From Azospirillum baldaniorum (lineage in GTDB: Bacteria; Pseudomonadota; Alphaproteobacteria; Azospirillales; Azospirillaceae): DNA of 64,000 bases. The position numbers and the translations under genes are program-made. The DNA is taken from assembly GCF_003119195.2 (NCBI RefSeq), contig NZ_CP022253.1:1444001-1508000 (forward strand), read 5' to 3'. Below the pieces are notes generated by a model. The model was not told the origin of the DNA. It worked only from the letters and a program-made list of their open reading frames with translations, and made no database searches. Position 1 is the first letter of the stretch. Every line of letters starts with the position of its first letter. Positions 7,979 through 16,958 of the stretch are shown here, piece after piece.

Positions 7979-9325
7979 TCAGAAGGTGATCCTGGTCTGG
8001 AGCGCGATCACGTCCACGTGGGCCTTGTAGTCGGCGGACAGGTTGCCGCGGAAGGCGTCGCTGCCCGTCAGGTTGTCGCGCAGGTCGATCTTGGCCTTGT
8101 TGGCGAAGATGTGGCTGTAGCCGATGTCGGTCCGGATGTTGTCGGTGACTTGGTAACCGGCGCCGATCGACACCCAGTAACGGTCCTCGTCCGGGATGCG
8201 CGGCGTGCGGTACTGGTCGCTGACCGGGGTCTGGTCATAGGCCACGCCGAAGCGCAGGGTCAGCTTCTCGTTCCACTTGTAGGCGGCGCCCAGCGCGAAG
8301 AACCAGGAATCGTCCCAATTCTCGTCGGTCACCGTGTCGGTGCGCAGTGGGTTGCGGTAGCGGATGCGCAGTTCCTTGAAGCGTGACCAGTTGGTCCATT
8401 GCGCGTCGGCCATCACGGCGAAGGAGCTGGTCAGCTCATGGTAGGCGCCGAAGGAGATGATGTCCGGCGTGGCGACCTTCGCCCGCACCGGCGAGCCGGC
8501 GAAGCTGGCCTGGAGCGCCGGAGTCGCGGGAACGCCCTCGAACTTCGAATCGCCGTCCAGCTCATGGAAGACGGAGGAGCGGTAGGAGACGCCGAAGCGG
8601 GTGCCCTTGGCCGGCTCGTACAGCATGCCGGCGGTGAAGCCGACGCCCCAGTCGTCGCCCTTCACCTCGCCCACGCCGTCGCGCGAGCCCGGCGCGATGG
8701 GAACGCCGGTGGCCGCCAAGATGGAGCCGAAATCCACGGCCTGGCTCAGACGGGCCTTGGCGTACTGGAACTGCAGGCCGCCGGCGATGGTCAGGTCCGG
8801 CATCAGCCGGTAGGACACGGTCGGGGAGATGTTGATGGTCAGCAGGCTGGAATGGATGCCGTGGTAACGGCCGGTCCAGCTTTCCGGATAGTCGGTGGAC
8901 AGGCCCCAGGGCGCGGTGATGGCGAGGCCCAGCTTCACGTCCGGCGACACTGTGTAGGCCAGATAACCCGACGGAATCACCGCGTCCATGCCGATGTCTC
9001 CGGGGTCGGAGGTGCCCTGGATGGTGCTGCCGCCCAGCCGCGTGGCACGGGTGCCGCGGGCGTTGCTGGTCTTCGAGGTCGGGAACACGCCGCTCAGCAC
9101 GCCGACCGCCTGATTCCCCTCGATGGTCCCCAGGGCCGCGGGGTTGAAGAAGAGGCCAGTGGCATCGCCCATGCCGTTGGCGGTGGCGCCCGCGAAGGAG
9201 GTTCCCTGGCCCGAGGCGCTCTGCTCCTTCAGCAGATAGCCGGCGGCCCCGGCCGGCAGCGGGGCCGCGATGGCGACAACGGCGACGGCGGCGAGCAGAT
9301 TCCCCTTCAGTGACCCTTTGGACAT
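7979..9325 (-). CDS. Outer-membrane FadL/OmpP1/TodX-family transport protein
   Basis: 448 residues. The ATG at 9325 has GGGGAG 7 bases upstream and starts a clear signal peptide (MSKGSLKG, hydrophobic core, cleavage near AGAAG). The mature start GYLLKEQSASGQGTSFAGAT and GMGDATGLFFNPAAL is the FadL signature, and the rest is alternating beta-barrel sequence ending in an aromatic (TRITF). FadL proteins let long-chain fatty acids or other hydrophobic compounds cross the outer membrane. A palindromic operator-like site lies just upstream of the gene. I do not call it fadL outright because substrate varies across the family. Confidence 0.9.
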   Translation of the reverse strand: MSKGSLKGNLLAAVAVVAIAAPLPAGAAGYLLKEQSASGQGTSFAGATANGMGDATGLFFNPAALGTIEGNQAVGVLSGVFPTSKTSNARGTRATRLGGSTIQGTSDPGDIGMDAVIPSGYLAYTVSPDVKLGLAITAPWGLSTDYPESWTGRYHGIHSSLLTINISPTVSYRLMPDLTIAGGLQFQYAKARLSQAVDFGSILAATGVPIAPGSRDGVGEVKGDDWGVGFTAGMLYEPAKGTRFGVSYRSSVFHELDGDSKFEGVPATPALQASFAGSPVRAKVATPDIISFGAYHELTSSFAVMADAQWTNWSRFKELRIRYRNPLRTDTVTDENWDDSWFFALGAAYKWNEKLTLRFGVAYDQTPVSDQYRTPRIPDEDRYWVSIGAGYQVTDNIRTDIGYSHIFANKAKIDLRDNLTGSDAFRGNLSADYKAHVDVIALQTRITF

Positions 9326-9365
9326 GCGTTTCTCCCCAATTTCGTTATTTGACGCAATGATACAC

Positions 9366-9390
9366 AGATTGACGTTAACGTAAAGTGGCC
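9366..9390. promoter_or_regulatory. Operator-like palindrome upstream of the FadL-type gene
   Basis: A perfect 10-bp palindrome ACGTTAACGT sits at 9372-9381, in the wider gene-strand context TTTACGTTAACGTCAA, about 47 bases before the start codon. A TATCAT hexamer lies a little downstream on the gene strand. The site looks like the operators of MerR-type or TetR-type regulators of acyl-CoA metabolism, which would fit a fatty-acid porin, but no regulator gene is nearby. Confidence 0.5.
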
Positions 9391-9517
9391 CCGCTGAAAA
9401 AATGTTGGGCCAACAAATCATGCGCCCGCGGGTGTACTTGGGGGAGGGGAATGCCCGCTACGGTCGATTCGCCGCGGCATGAGGACGCGGGTGTGAAAAT
9501 CGGGATATTGGGGGCGC

Positions 9518-10324
9518 TCAGCCCAGCCAGCCGGCGACCATGGCCATGCCGGCGCCGATCACCCCTTGGGCGTCGGTCCAGATCAGCTTCGCCGTGATGG
9601 CGATGGAGGCGACGACCAGCATGGGCCGCACGATGGCGGCGCCGTTGCGGATGACCATGTGCGCGCCGATCTGCGCGCCGATCATCTGGCCCACTCCCAT
9701 CAGCAGTCCGGCTACCCAGGCGATCTGGCCGCCGGCCAGGAAGAAGAGGAGGGCGGCGATGTTGCTGGTGAAGTTCAGCACCTTCGTGTGGGCGGTCGCC
9801 TTGCGCAGGTTGAAGCCGAGCAGCGAGACGAAGGCGATGGCGAAGAAGGTGCCGGTGCCCGGCCCGAAGAAGCCGTCGTAAAAGCCGATCCCCATCCCGG
9901 CGAGCAGGGCGAATCCACGCTCCCCGATGCGCTGCTGCGCGTCGATCTCGCCGGCCTTCGGCGAGACGAGCAGCCAGATGGCGATGCCGATCAGCAGCAC
10001 CGGGATGACGTTGCGCAGGAATCCCGGATCGATCATCTGGACGATGATGGCGCCCGCCGCGGAGCCGGCGAAGGTGCAGCCGATCATCACCGCCATGTCG
10101 CGCGGCTTCACCTCGCCGCCGCGGGTGAACTTCACCGCGGCGGAGAAGGAGCCGAAGCTGGATTGCAGCTTGTTCGTCGCCAGCGCCTGCGCGGGCGACA
10201 GGCCGGCCCAGAGCAGGGCGGGGAGGGTCAGAAGCCCGCCGCCCCCGGCGATGGCGTCGACGAAGCCCGCGACAAGGCCGACCGCGAACAGCGCGGACAG
10301 CGTCTCGATGGAAAGGAGGTCCAT
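9518..10324 (-). CDS. TSUP-family (TauE/SafE) membrane transporter
   Basis: 268 residues with about eight predicted membrane helices in two related halves. The first half has GFVDAIAGGGGLLTLPALLWAG and the second GIGFYDGFFGPGTGTFF, both hallmarks of the sulfite exporter TauE/SafE (DUF81) family. Members move sulfite, sulfoacetate or other small organosulfur anions across the inner membrane. The gene follows thiE on the same strand with a 19-base gap, so they may be co-transcribed; a link with thiamine sulfur chemistry is possible but unproven. Confidence 0.85.
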   Translation of the reverse strand: MDLLSIETLSALFAVGLVAGFVDAIAGGGGLLTLPALLWAGLSPAQALATNKLQSSFGSFSAAVKFTRGGEVKPRDMAVMIGCTFAGSAAGAIIVQMIDPGFLRNVIPVLLIGIAIWLLVSPKAGEIDAQQRIGERGFALLAGMGIGFYDGFFGPGTGTFFAIAFVSLLGFNLRKATAHTKVLNFTSNIAALLFFLAGGQIAWVAGLLMGVGQMIGAQIGAHMVIRNGAAIVRPMLVVASIAITAKLIWTDAQGVIGAGMAMVAGWLG

Positions 10325-10343
10325 GATCCGGCGGCGGCCTTCG

Positions 10344-10982
10344 TTACCCTTCGGCCGCGGCGATGGCGGCGTTGAACGCCTTCACGGCGGTACCCGGCCC
10401 ATCGGGATGGTTCCACACGGCGCCGACCACGGCCAGGAAATCGGCCCCGGCGCTCACCAGCGGCCCGCAATTCTCCTGGGTGATGCCGCCGATGGCGACG
10501 CAGGGAACCTCCATCAACTCCGACCACCACCGGAGCAGCTCCGGCTCCGCCTTGAATTCGGCGTCCTTGGTGGTGGTGGGGAAGAAGGCGCCGAAGGCGA
10601 CGTAATCGGCTCCGGCCTCGCCCGCTTCCATGGCGAGATGGCGGCTGTCGTGGCAGGTCACGCCGACGATGGCGTCGTTTCCGACGATCCGCCGCGCCTG
10701 GGCGTAGGGCGTGTCTTTCTGCCCGACATGCACGCCGTCGCAGCCAGTCTCGCGGGCCAGTTCGGGATGGTCGTTCAGGATGAAGGCCACACCGCGGTCC
10801 TGGGCGATCGGGCGCAGGGCGTCGCAGGCCCGGCGCACGGCGTCGTCGGAGCAGTCCTTCAAACGCAACTGGACGCAGGCGACATCGCCAGCGTCCAGCG
10901 CTTCGGTCAGTTTCGGCGCGAACGCCGCCGGTTCCAGGACCGGCGGCGTCACGAGGTAGAGCCGACAGGCGGTTTCGGTCAC
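10344..10982 (-). CDS. thiE: Thiamine-phosphate synthase
   Basis: 212 residues from a GTG with AAGGA about 9 bases upstream. It is a TIM-barrel thiamine-phosphate pyrophosphorylase: [29 protein letters not shown], the phosphate loop [23 protein letters not shown] and [10 protein letters not shown] are all present in order. The enzyme joins the hydroxymethylpyrimidine diphosphate and thiazole phosphate moieties of thiamine. It lies 12 bases after the class I aldolase gene on the same strand, so it is probably expressed with glycolytic enzymes. No TPP riboswitch is visible before it. Confidence 0.9.
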   Translation of the reverse strand: MTETACRLYLVTPPVLEPAAFAPKLTEALDAGDVACVQLRLKDCSDDAVRRACDALRPIAQDRGVAFILNDHPELARETGCDGVHVGQKDTPYAQARRIVGNDAIVGVTCHDSRHLAMEAGEAGADYVAFGAFFPTTTKDAEFKAEPELLRWWSELMEVPCVAIGGITQENCGPLVSAGADFLAVVGAVWNHPDGPGTAVKAFNAAIAAAEG

Positions 10983-10994
10983 CCGAGGCGATCC

Positions 10995-11924
10995 TTACTC
11001 TTTGCCCTGGTAGATCTTCATGATCCGGTCGAGCAGCTTCAAAGCGTCTTCGCGCGGGCGCTGGAAGGCGTTGCGGCCGATGATCGAGCCGTTGCCGCCG
11101 CCGTCGCGGATCGCGCGGGCGTCCTCGAACACCGCGTCCTCGCCCTTGGTGGCGCCGCCCGAGAAGACCACGATGCGGCGGCCGTTGAAGGCGCACTGCA
11201 TGATGTGGCGGACGCGGTCGGCCTGGGTGGCGATCGGGATGTTCTTGGACTCGTAGACCTTCTTGGCCTCCGCCTGCTCCAGATGGGCCGACGGCAGCTT
11301 CACCTTGATGATGTGGGCGCCGAGCAGCGCAGCCATGTGGGCGGCGTAGCCGATCACGTCGATGGCCAGTTCGCCCTCCTTGGAGATCGTGCCGCCGCGC
11401 GGGTAGGACCACAGAACGGTGGGCAGGCCGACCGACTTGGCCTCCTTCGACAGCTCGCGGATCTCCTCGTACTGGTCGTACATGGCGTCCGAGCCGGGGT
11501 AGATCGTGAAGCCGATGGCCGAGCAGCCGAGGCGCAGCGCGTCCTGCACCGAGGCGGTGACCGCCTGGTCGGCGTCCTCCTTCTGGCGCGACAGGCTGTT
11601 GGCGCTGTTCATCTTGAGGATCAGCGGGATCGAGCCGGCGAAGGTCGAGGCGCCGGCCTCCAGTGACCCCAACGGGGCCGCGTAGGCGTTGCAGCCGGCG
11701 TCGATGGCGAGCTGGTAATGGTAATGCGGGTCGTAGCCCGGCTCGTTCGGCGCAAAGCTGCGCGCCGGGCCGTGCTCGAAGCCCTGGTCGACGGGGAGGA
11801 TCACCAGCTTGCCGGTGCCGCCCAGCTTGCCTTCCATAAGAATGCGGGCAAGGTTGGCCTTGACGCCCGGGGTGTCGCTTTCGTAGTTCGCAAGAATTTC
11901 CTTAACACGACGAGTGAGCTTCAT
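10995..11924 (-). CDS. fbaB: Class I fructose-bisphosphate aldolase, DhnA/FbaB type
   Basis: 309 residues from the ATG at 11924, which has GGGGAAGAG upstream; the frame is open much further back but without homology. VILPVDQGFEHGP, CSAIGFTIYPGSD, VLWSYPRGG, HIIKVKLPSAH (Schiff-base lysine region) and VFSGGATKGED mark the archaeal/FbaB-type class I aldolase, which cleaves fructose 1,6-bisphosphate without a metal. It heads a unit with thiE and the TSUP transporter. tkt and gap are 1.5 kb away on the same strand; pgk, often placed between gap and the aldolase in alphaproteobacteria, is absent here. Confidence 0.92.
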   Translation of the reverse strand: MKLTRRVKEILANYESDTPGVKANLARILMEGKLGGTGKLVILPVDQGFEHGPARSFAPNEPGYDPHYHYQLAIDAGCNAYAAPLGSLEAGASTFAGSIPLILKMNSANSLSRQKEDADQAVTASVQDALRLGCSAIGFTIYPGSDAMYDQYEEIRELSKEAKSVGLPTVLWSYPRGGTISKEGELAIDVIGYAAHMAALLGAHIIKVKLPSAHLEQAEAKKVYESKNIPIATQADRVRHIMQCAFNGRRIVVFSGGATKGEDAVFEDARAIRDGGGNGSIIGRNAFQRPREDALKLLDRIMKIYQGKE

Positions 11925-12118
11925 CTGGCTCTTCCCCTTGGGGTTTCTGTCGGAAATGCGGCCCTCATAGCCCAGCGCGGGACTCTTTGCAACGTCGGCA
12001 GGGGTGTAACGCGGCCTCCCGCGGCGGCAAAAGGGCCAATCCGAGAGGGCGGGTTCGGGCTTCGCCAAAGGGCGAGGTGAGGGCCGGCGGGCGGCGGCGT
12101 TCCGCCCGCCCATTTATG

Positions 12119-12364
12119 TCACAGCACGGATTGGACGATGACGTAGAGGCCGTAGCCCGCACCCACCGCCACGGCCCAGGCCCCGGCGGCCAAGCCGGCC
12201 CAGACGACGAGCAGGCGGGCGCCGCGGATCTTCTCCACCTGAGGCGCGGGAAAGCGCGCGCCGCGCGGAAGCCCGTCCGGCCTCTCCGGATGGAGCAGGG
12301 TGGAGTCCTCGCCCTTCAGCGGTGTGGCGTCCGCCTGGGGCCGCAAAGGCGTGGTCGTGGTCAT
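12119..12364 (-). CDS. Small single-pass membrane protein, unknown
   Basis: 81 residues from the ATG at 12364 (an ATG at 12400 is also in frame; neither has a clear ribosome site). A polar N-terminal half rich in proline and charged residues is followed by KIRGARLL and one strong hydrophobic helix of about 25 residues at the C-terminus ending VIVQSVL. Codon use and GC pattern look coding. The gene stands alone between the aldolase and the next unknown gene. I do not recognise the family. Confidence 0.5.
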   Translation of the reverse strand: MTTTTPLRPQADATPLKGEDSTLLHPERPDGLPRGARFPAPQVEKIRGARLLVVWAGLAAGAWAVAVGAGYGLYVIVQSVL

Positions 12365-12451
12365 GGGGGTGGTACCGCATCGTGATGATGAAATCACCAT
12401 ACACCACTTTTGATCGTGCGGATTCGGGGAAAAAGCGGTATCGCCTTGGGA

Positions 12452-12910
12452 CTATTCCGTGACATGGCCTTCGTTTCGCCCGTTCAGCCAATTCCGGCAG
12501 ACGCGCCGGGGATCGTGGGCACCGCGCAGGTCGAGGGCTTCGGGAAGCGTCGTCAGCAGGCGGGCGCTGCGCTGCGCGGCGATGTCGGCCAGCCGCTCCG
12601 CGACATCCAAGCGCCCGGTGAACAGGATCGCACCGATTCCGGCGGACAGCGCGCCCAGGGCATCGCCGGGCCGGTCGGCGCAGTCGAGCACCGCGGTCAT
12701 CGCAACCGACGGGTGCCGGGCGGCGGCGCGGGCGGCAACCTCGCGAAACCAGCCGGCCCCGGCGGAGGCCGCCGCACCGGGCGCGCTGACCAGCAGAAGG
12801 GAAACGCCGAGGTCCGCCGCCGCGGCGCAGGCGGCGTCGGCGTCGGTCAGGCTGTGGATGCGGATGGGGCGGAGATGCGGGGGCAGGACGGTCATGGGAG
12901 CAGGGGGCAT
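12452..12910 (-). CDS. Hypothetical protein, possible ThiE-like TIM-barrel fragment
   Basis: 152 residues; ATGs at 12910 and 12895 are both possible starts and neither has a convincing ribosome site. The sequence alternates hydrophobic strands and alanine-rich helices (HSLTDADAACAAAADLGVSLLLVSAP, then VAMTAVLDCADRPGDALGALSAGIGAILFTG), which looks like several beta-alpha units of a TIM barrel resembling the second half of thiamine-phosphate synthase-like proteins. The N-terminal units are missing relative to ThiE. It may be a degenerate or specialised paralog; function unknown. Confidence 0.55.
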   Translation of the reverse strand: MPPAPMTVLPPHLRPIRIHSLTDADAACAAAADLGVSLLLVSAPGAAASAGAGWFREVAARAAARHPSVAMTAVLDCADRPGDALGALSAGIGAILFTGRLDVAERLADIAAQRSARLLTTLPEALDLRGAHDPRRVCRNWLNGRNEGHVTE

Positions 12911-13028
12911 GACGGGAAAAACAGGGCAGGCATTCCCTTGGCCCGATTCCGGGAATTGAGGCAGGTCAAACCGCGGGGGCGGAGGCGAGGCTATCCTTCC
13001 AACCTACGCACTCCTGGGGTCGCCGCCG

Positions 13029-13373
13029 ATGATGGACTATAAGGGCTACAAGGCCCAGATCGATTTCGACAACGACGCCGGCATCTTCGTCGGCGCCGTC
13101 ATCAACACGCGCGACGGCATCACCTTCACCGGCCGCTCGGTCGATGAGTTGCGCAGGGCCTTCCGCGAGGCCGTGGACGATTATCTGGCGATGGCCTGCG
13201 ACATGGCGGGCAACACCGAGCAGCCCTATTCCGGCAAGCTCGCCATCCGCGTCAACCCGATGCTCCACCGCGCCATCGCCACCTGTGCGGAACGCGAAGG
13301 CAAGAGCGTCGCCGCCTGGGTCGCCGATCAGTTGACGCAGGCCACGGGAATCAACGCCGTCAAGGCTGGGTGA
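13029..13373 (+). CDS. HicB-family antitoxin-like protein without a visible HicA
   Basis: 114 residues. The N-terminal 65 residues (YKGYKAQIDFDNDAGIFVG, DGITFTGRSVDELRRAFREAVDDYL) are the HicB partial RNase-H-like fold, and the C-terminal part (LAIRVNPMLHRAIATCAEREGKSVAAWVADQL) is a ribbon-helix-helix DNA-binding domain. HicB normally neutralises and autoregulates the HicA RNase. No HicA-like frame of about 60 residues exists on either side, so this is an orphan: either a free-standing regulator or a remnant of a toxin-antitoxin pair. Confidence 0.82.
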   Translation: MMDYKGYKAQIDFDNDAGIFVGAVINTRDGITFTGRSVDELRRAFREAVDDYLAMACDMAGNTEQPYSGKLAIRVNPMLHRAIATCAEREGKSVAAWVADQLTQATGINAVKAG

Positions 13374-13407
13374 CCGCGACCGCTGTCGCAACAATCTGCT
13401 CATGAAA

Positions 13408-13440
13408 AAAGGGCGCCCCGTTCAGGGCGCCCTTTCTCTT
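13408..13440 (-). terminator. Strong terminator at the end of tkt-gap, possibly bidirectional
   Basis: AAAGGGCGCC at 13408-13417 and GGCGCCCTTT at 13426-13435 form a perfect 10-bp stem with an 8-base loop. On the minus strand it is followed by TTTTTTCATG-like T residues (from the A-run 13404-13410), and on the plus strand by TTTCTCTT, so it can end both gap and the hicB-like gene. Confidence 0.85.
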
Positions 13441-13460
13441 TGCAGCAAGCCGCGGACGGC

Positions 13461-14468
13461 TTACTTGGCGTTGGCCATGGCGACGGCGGTGTCGCTCATG
13501 CGGTTGGAGAAGCCCCACTCGTTGTCGTACCAGGTCATGATGCGGACGAAGTTGCCGTCGATGACCTTGGTTTCGTTCAGCGCGAAGATCGAGCTGTGCG
13601 GGTCGTGGTTGAAGTCGGTGGAGACCAGATCCTCGGTGTAGGCACCCAGGATGCCCTTGAGCGGGCCGTTGGCGGCCTCGGCGATCGCCTTGGTGATCTC
13701 CTCCACCGAGGTGGCGCGCTTGGCGGTGAACTTGAAGTCGACCACCGAGACGTTGGGCGTCGGCACGCGCATGGCCGTGCCGTCCAGCTTGCCCTTCAGC
13801 TCGGGCAGCACCTTGCCCACCGCCTTGGCCGCGCCGGTCGAGGTCGGGATCATGTTCAGCGCCGCGGCGCGGGCGCGGTGCAGGTCCTTGTGGTTGGTGT
13901 CGACGATGCGCTGATCCCCCGTGTAGGAGTGGATCGTCGTCATGAAGCCCTTCTCGATGCCGATCAGCTTGTTCAGCACGAAGGCCACCGGGGCCAGGCA
14001 GTTCGTCGTGCACGAGGCGTTCGAGACGATGCGGTGATCGGCCTTGAGCTGGTCGTGGTTGACGCCGTAGACCACCGTGATGTCCTCGTCGGTGGCCGGG
14101 GCGGAGATCAGCACCTTCTCCGCACCCGCTTCCAGATGCTTGGCGGCGTCGGCGCGCTTGGTGAAGATGCCCGAGCATTCCATGGCGATCTGGATGCCCA
14201 GATCCTTCCACGGCAGCTTGGCCGGGTCACGCTCCTGCACGACCTTGATCGCGTGGCCGTTGACGATCAGGGCGCCGTCCTTGACCTCAACGGTGCCGGG
14301 GAAGCGGCCGTGGACGCTGTCGTACTTCAGCAGGTGGGCGTTGGCCTTGAGGTCGGCCAGGTCGTTGATCGCCACGACCTCCACGTCGTTGCGGCCGCTC
14401 TCGTAGATGGCCCGCAGAACCAGACGGCCGATACGGCCAAAACCGTTGATCGCTACCCGAACAGCCAT
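13461..14468 (-). CDS. gap: Glyceraldehyde-3-phosphate dehydrogenase, type I
   Basis: 335 residues, full length. The NAD-binding start VRVAINGFGRIGRLVLR, the catalytic SNASCTTNCLAP with Cys153, the phosphate-site THR-SER-rich STGAAKAVGKVLPELKGKLDG and the C-terminal WYDNEWGFSNRM are intact. The enzyme oxidises glyceraldehyde 3-phosphate to 1,3-bisphosphoglycerate. Residue Asp36 after the second strand (VVAINDLAD) suggests NAD rather than NADP use. It follows tkt on the same strand with a 144-base spacer containing a perfect hairpin and ends at a strong terminator. Confidence 0.96.
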   Translation of the reverse strand: MAVRVAINGFGRIGRLVLRAIYESGRNDVEVVAINDLADLKANAHLLKYDSVHGRFPGTVEVKDGALIVNGHAIKVVQERDPAKLPWKDLGIQIAMECSGIFTKRADAAKHLEAGAEKVLISAPATDEDITVVYGVNHDQLKADHRIVSNASCTTNCLAPVAFVLNKLIGIEKGFMTTIHSYTGDQRIVDTNHKDLHRARAAALNMIPTSTGAAKAVGKVLPELKGKLDGTAMRVPTPNVSVVDFKFTAKRATSVEEITKAIAEAANGPLKGILGAYTEDLVSTDFNHDPHSSIFALNETKVIDGNFVRIMTWYDNEWGFSNRMSDTAVAMANAK

Positions 14469-14544
14469 TGTTTTTCCTCCAGTCTGGCATTCCCCGACCC
14501 CGAACCATCCGGCTTGGGGCGGTAACTCCCGGCCCCGGATGTGT

Positions 14545-14575
14545 GGTCCGGGGCGGCAATTGTCAGCCCCGGACC
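14545..14575 (-). repeat. Perfect 10-bp hairpin in the tkt-gap spacer
   Basis: GGTCCGGGGC at 14545-14554 pairs exactly with GCCCCGGACC at 14566-14575 around an 11-base loop. There is no following T-run on the gene strand, so it may be an RNA-processing or stabilising element that sets tkt and gap transcript levels apart rather than a terminator. Confidence 0.55.
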
Positions 14576-14612
14576 GTCGGCCCGGAGCCCGATCCCGCGA
14601 ACGCTCGCTCTT

Positions 14613-16625
14613 TTACAGGCGCGCCTTCGCCGCGGCGACCACGGCCTCGGCGGTAATGCCGAAGTGCTTGTAGAGTTCCTGATAGGGAGCCGACTCGCCG
14701 AAGCCGCTCATACCCACGAAGGCGACGGCCGTGGCGCCCGGATAGCCGAGCCAGCGGTCCCAGCCCTGACGGATGGCGGCCTCGACCGCGACGCGGACGC
14801 CGCTGCCGAGAACGGAAGCCTTGTAGGCGTCGTCCTGCGCCTCGAACAGCTCGAAGCTCGGGATCGACACCACGGCGGCGCCGATGCCCTCGGCCTGCAG
14901 CGCCTTGCGGGCCTCGGCGGCCAGCGAGACTTCCGAGCCGGTGGCGAGCAGCGTCACCTTGCGCTCGCCCTCGGCCTCCAGGATCACGTAGCCGCCGCGG
15001 GCGGAGCGGTTCTCCGCCGCATGCTCGGTGCGCAGGGTCGGCACGTTCTGGCGGGTCAGCGCGAGGACGGAGGGGCCGTTGACGCGCTCGAGCGCGATCT
15101 GCCAGCACTCCGCGGTTTCCACGGCGTCGGCCGGGCGCAGGGTCAGCAGGTTCGGGATGGCGCGCAGAGCGGCCAGATGCTCCACCGGCTGGTGGGTCGG
15201 GCCGTCCTCGCCGAGGCCGATCGAGTCGTGGGTCATCACGAAGATCGAGCGCTGCTTCATCAGCGCGGCGAGACGGATCGACGGGCGGCAGTAATCGGCG
15301 AACTGCATGAAGGTGCCGCCGTAGGGGATGACGCCGCCGTGCAGCGCCATGCCGTTCATGACGGTGGCCATGCCGTGCTCGCGCACGCCGTAACGGACGT
15401 AGCGGCCGTTGAACTCGCCGCGGCCCTTCACGTCGGCGGTGTTCTTCGCCTTGGTGTTGTTCGACGGGGTCAGGTCGGCGGAGCCGCCGATCATCTCCGG
15501 CACCGCCGGGACCAGGATGTCGAGCACGTTGCCCGAGGCGACGCGGGTCGCCCAGCTCGGCTTGTCCTCCGACACCTTCTTCTTGAAGGCGGCGATCAGC
15601 TCGTCCAGGCCGGCGGGAACGCCGCGGTCCATGGCCGCCTCGAACGCCTTGCGGGCGGAGGGGTCCATCGCCGCGACGCGCTGCGTCCAGTCGGCGTAGG
15701 CGGCGTCGGCGCGGGTGCCGGCGGCGCGCCAGGCGTCCAGCACGTCCTGCGGGACGACGAAGGCCTCGTGCGGCCAGCCGAGATTCTCGCGGGTGGCGGC
15801 CACCTCGTCGGCGCCCAGCGGCGAGCCATGGCAGCCGTGGGTGTTGGCCTTGTTCGGGGCGCCCTTGCCGATGATGGTGCGGCAGGCGATCAGCGTCGGC
15901 TTGTCGGAGGTCTGCGCGGCCTCGATGGCCTTGGCGACGGCTTCGGGATCGTGGCCGTCGACGGTCGCCGTGTTCCAGCCGTAGGAGCGGAAGCGGGCCG
16001 GCGTGTCGTCGGTGAAGCTGAGGTCGGTCGAGCCGTCGATGGAGATGTGGTTGTCGTCCCACAGCACGATCAGGCGGTTCAGCCCGAGATGGCCGGCCAG
16101 CGAGCAGGCCTCGTGGCTGACGCCCTCCATCAGATCGCCGTCCGACGCGATGACGTAGGTGAAGTGGTTGATCAGGTCGTCGCCGAAGCGGGCGTTGGTG
16201 ATGCGCTCCGCCAGGGCGAAGCCGACGGCGGTGGAGACGCCCTGGCCCAGCGGACCGGTGGTCATCTCGATGCCCAGAGAGGGGTCGACCTCAGGGTGGC
16301 CCGGCGTCAGGCTGCCGAGCTGGCGGAAGCGCTTCAGCTCGTCGATGGTCATCCGCTCATAGCCGGTCAGGTAGCCCAGCGAGTAGATCAGCATCGAGCC
16401 GTGGCCGGCCGACAGGATGAAGCGGTCGCGGTCGGCCCAGGCCGGCTGCTTCGGGTTGAACTTCAGAAAGCGCGTGAACAGCACCGTGGCCACGTCGGCC
16501 ATGCCCATCGGCATGCCGGGGTGGCCGGACTTCGCGGCCTCCACCGCGTCCATGGAAAGCGCGCGGATGGCGTTCGCCATGGTGGTGATGGGGGCGGGCG
16601 GGGTGGCGGCGGAAGCAGCGGACAT
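14613..16625 (-). CDS. tkt: Transketolase
   Basis: 670 residues from the ATG at 16625 (CAGGAA about 10 bases upstream); homology begins there with [24 protein letters not shown]. The thiamine-diphosphate motif runs from ASDGDLMEG through [14 protein letters not shown], and the pyrimidine domain has [18 protein letters not shown] and [16 protein letters not shown]. Transketolase transfers two-carbon units in the pentose phosphate and Calvin pathways. It is the first gene of a tkt-gap unit. The length is the usual one and no key residue is missing. Confidence 0.96.
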   Translation of the reverse strand: MSAASAATPPAPITTMANAIRALSMDAVEAAKSGHPGMPMGMADVATVLFTRFLKFNPKQPAWADRDRFILSAGHGSMLIYSLGYLTGYERMTIDELKRFRQLGSLTPGHPEVDPSLGIEMTTGPLGQGVSTAVGFALAERITNARFGDDLINHFTYVIASDGDLMEGVSHEACSLAGHLGLNRLIVLWDDNHISIDGSTDLSFTDDTPARFRSYGWNTATVDGHDPEAVAKAIEAAQTSDKPTLIACRTIIGKGAPNKANTHGCHGSPLGADEVAATRENLGWPHEAFVVPQDVLDAWRAAGTRADAAYADWTQRVAAMDPSARKAFEAAMDRGVPAGLDELIAAFKKKVSEDKPSWATRVASGNVLDILVPAVPEMIGGSADLTPSNNTKAKNTADVKGRGEFNGRYVRYGVREHGMATVMNGMALHGGVIPYGGTFMQFADYCRPSIRLAALMKQRSIFVMTHDSIGLGEDGPTHQPVEHLAALRAIPNLLTLRPADAVETAECWQIALERVNGPSVLALTRQNVPTLRTEHAAENRSARGGYVILEAEGERKVTLLATGSEVSLAAEARKALQAEGIGAAVVSIPSFELFEAQDDAYKASVLGSGVRVAVEAAIRQGWDRWLGYPGATAVAFVGMSGFGESAPYQELYKHFGITAEAVVAAAKARL

Positions 16626-16958
16626 CGGGCAGGGTTCCTGAAGAAATGTTCCCGTGGGCAGGCGGGCAATTCGAACGGGGTTGGGCCGAGCGGGGTCGGG
16701 CAACACCGATTGGGCGGGAAACCAGGGGTTCCCGCAGGACGCGCGCACCATGCAGAAGCCGTGTGCGCAGGTCAACACGGGAATGGGGATGGCGGCCCGG
16801 CTTTCCGCGCATTTTGGAGGGGCCGTTTCCACCGCAATCTGCGGCGTAATTCCGGTTGACGGCGCGGCATGGCCGGCCCAACTGTAGCGCTCGGCATTTT
16901 ATGCATGTGCGAACTGCTGCCCGCCCGCCGTCCATCCGTCCGTCAAGGTTCCCCGCCC
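16626..16958. other. Intergenic region between divergent tkt and DUF4164-zapA
   Basis: These 333 bases contain no convincing gene. They must hold the promoters of tkt (leftward) and of the DUF4164-zapA unit (rightward). A TTGACG hexamer lies at 16856-16861 facing right, but I see no well-spaced -10 partner. No repeat or RNA structure stands out. Confidence 0.6.

Noticed and set aside
10983..10994. TPP riboswitch before thiE
   Set aside because: Only 12 bases separate thiE from the aldolase gene, too short for the aptamer, and no THI-box sequence is seen.
11998..12118. GC-rich stretch GGGCTTCGCCAAAGGGCGAGG as another repeat copy
   Set aside because: It resembles common intergenic repeats but I could not find clear paired arms or a second copy in the window.
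14541..16859. 772-codon plus-strand open frame over tkt
   Set aside because: It is antisense to a complete transketolase and is full of low-complexity Arg/Gly/His residues.
16856..16888. Promoter for the zapA unit from TTGACG
   Set aside because: The nearest -10-like hexamer is 21 bases away, outside normal spacing.
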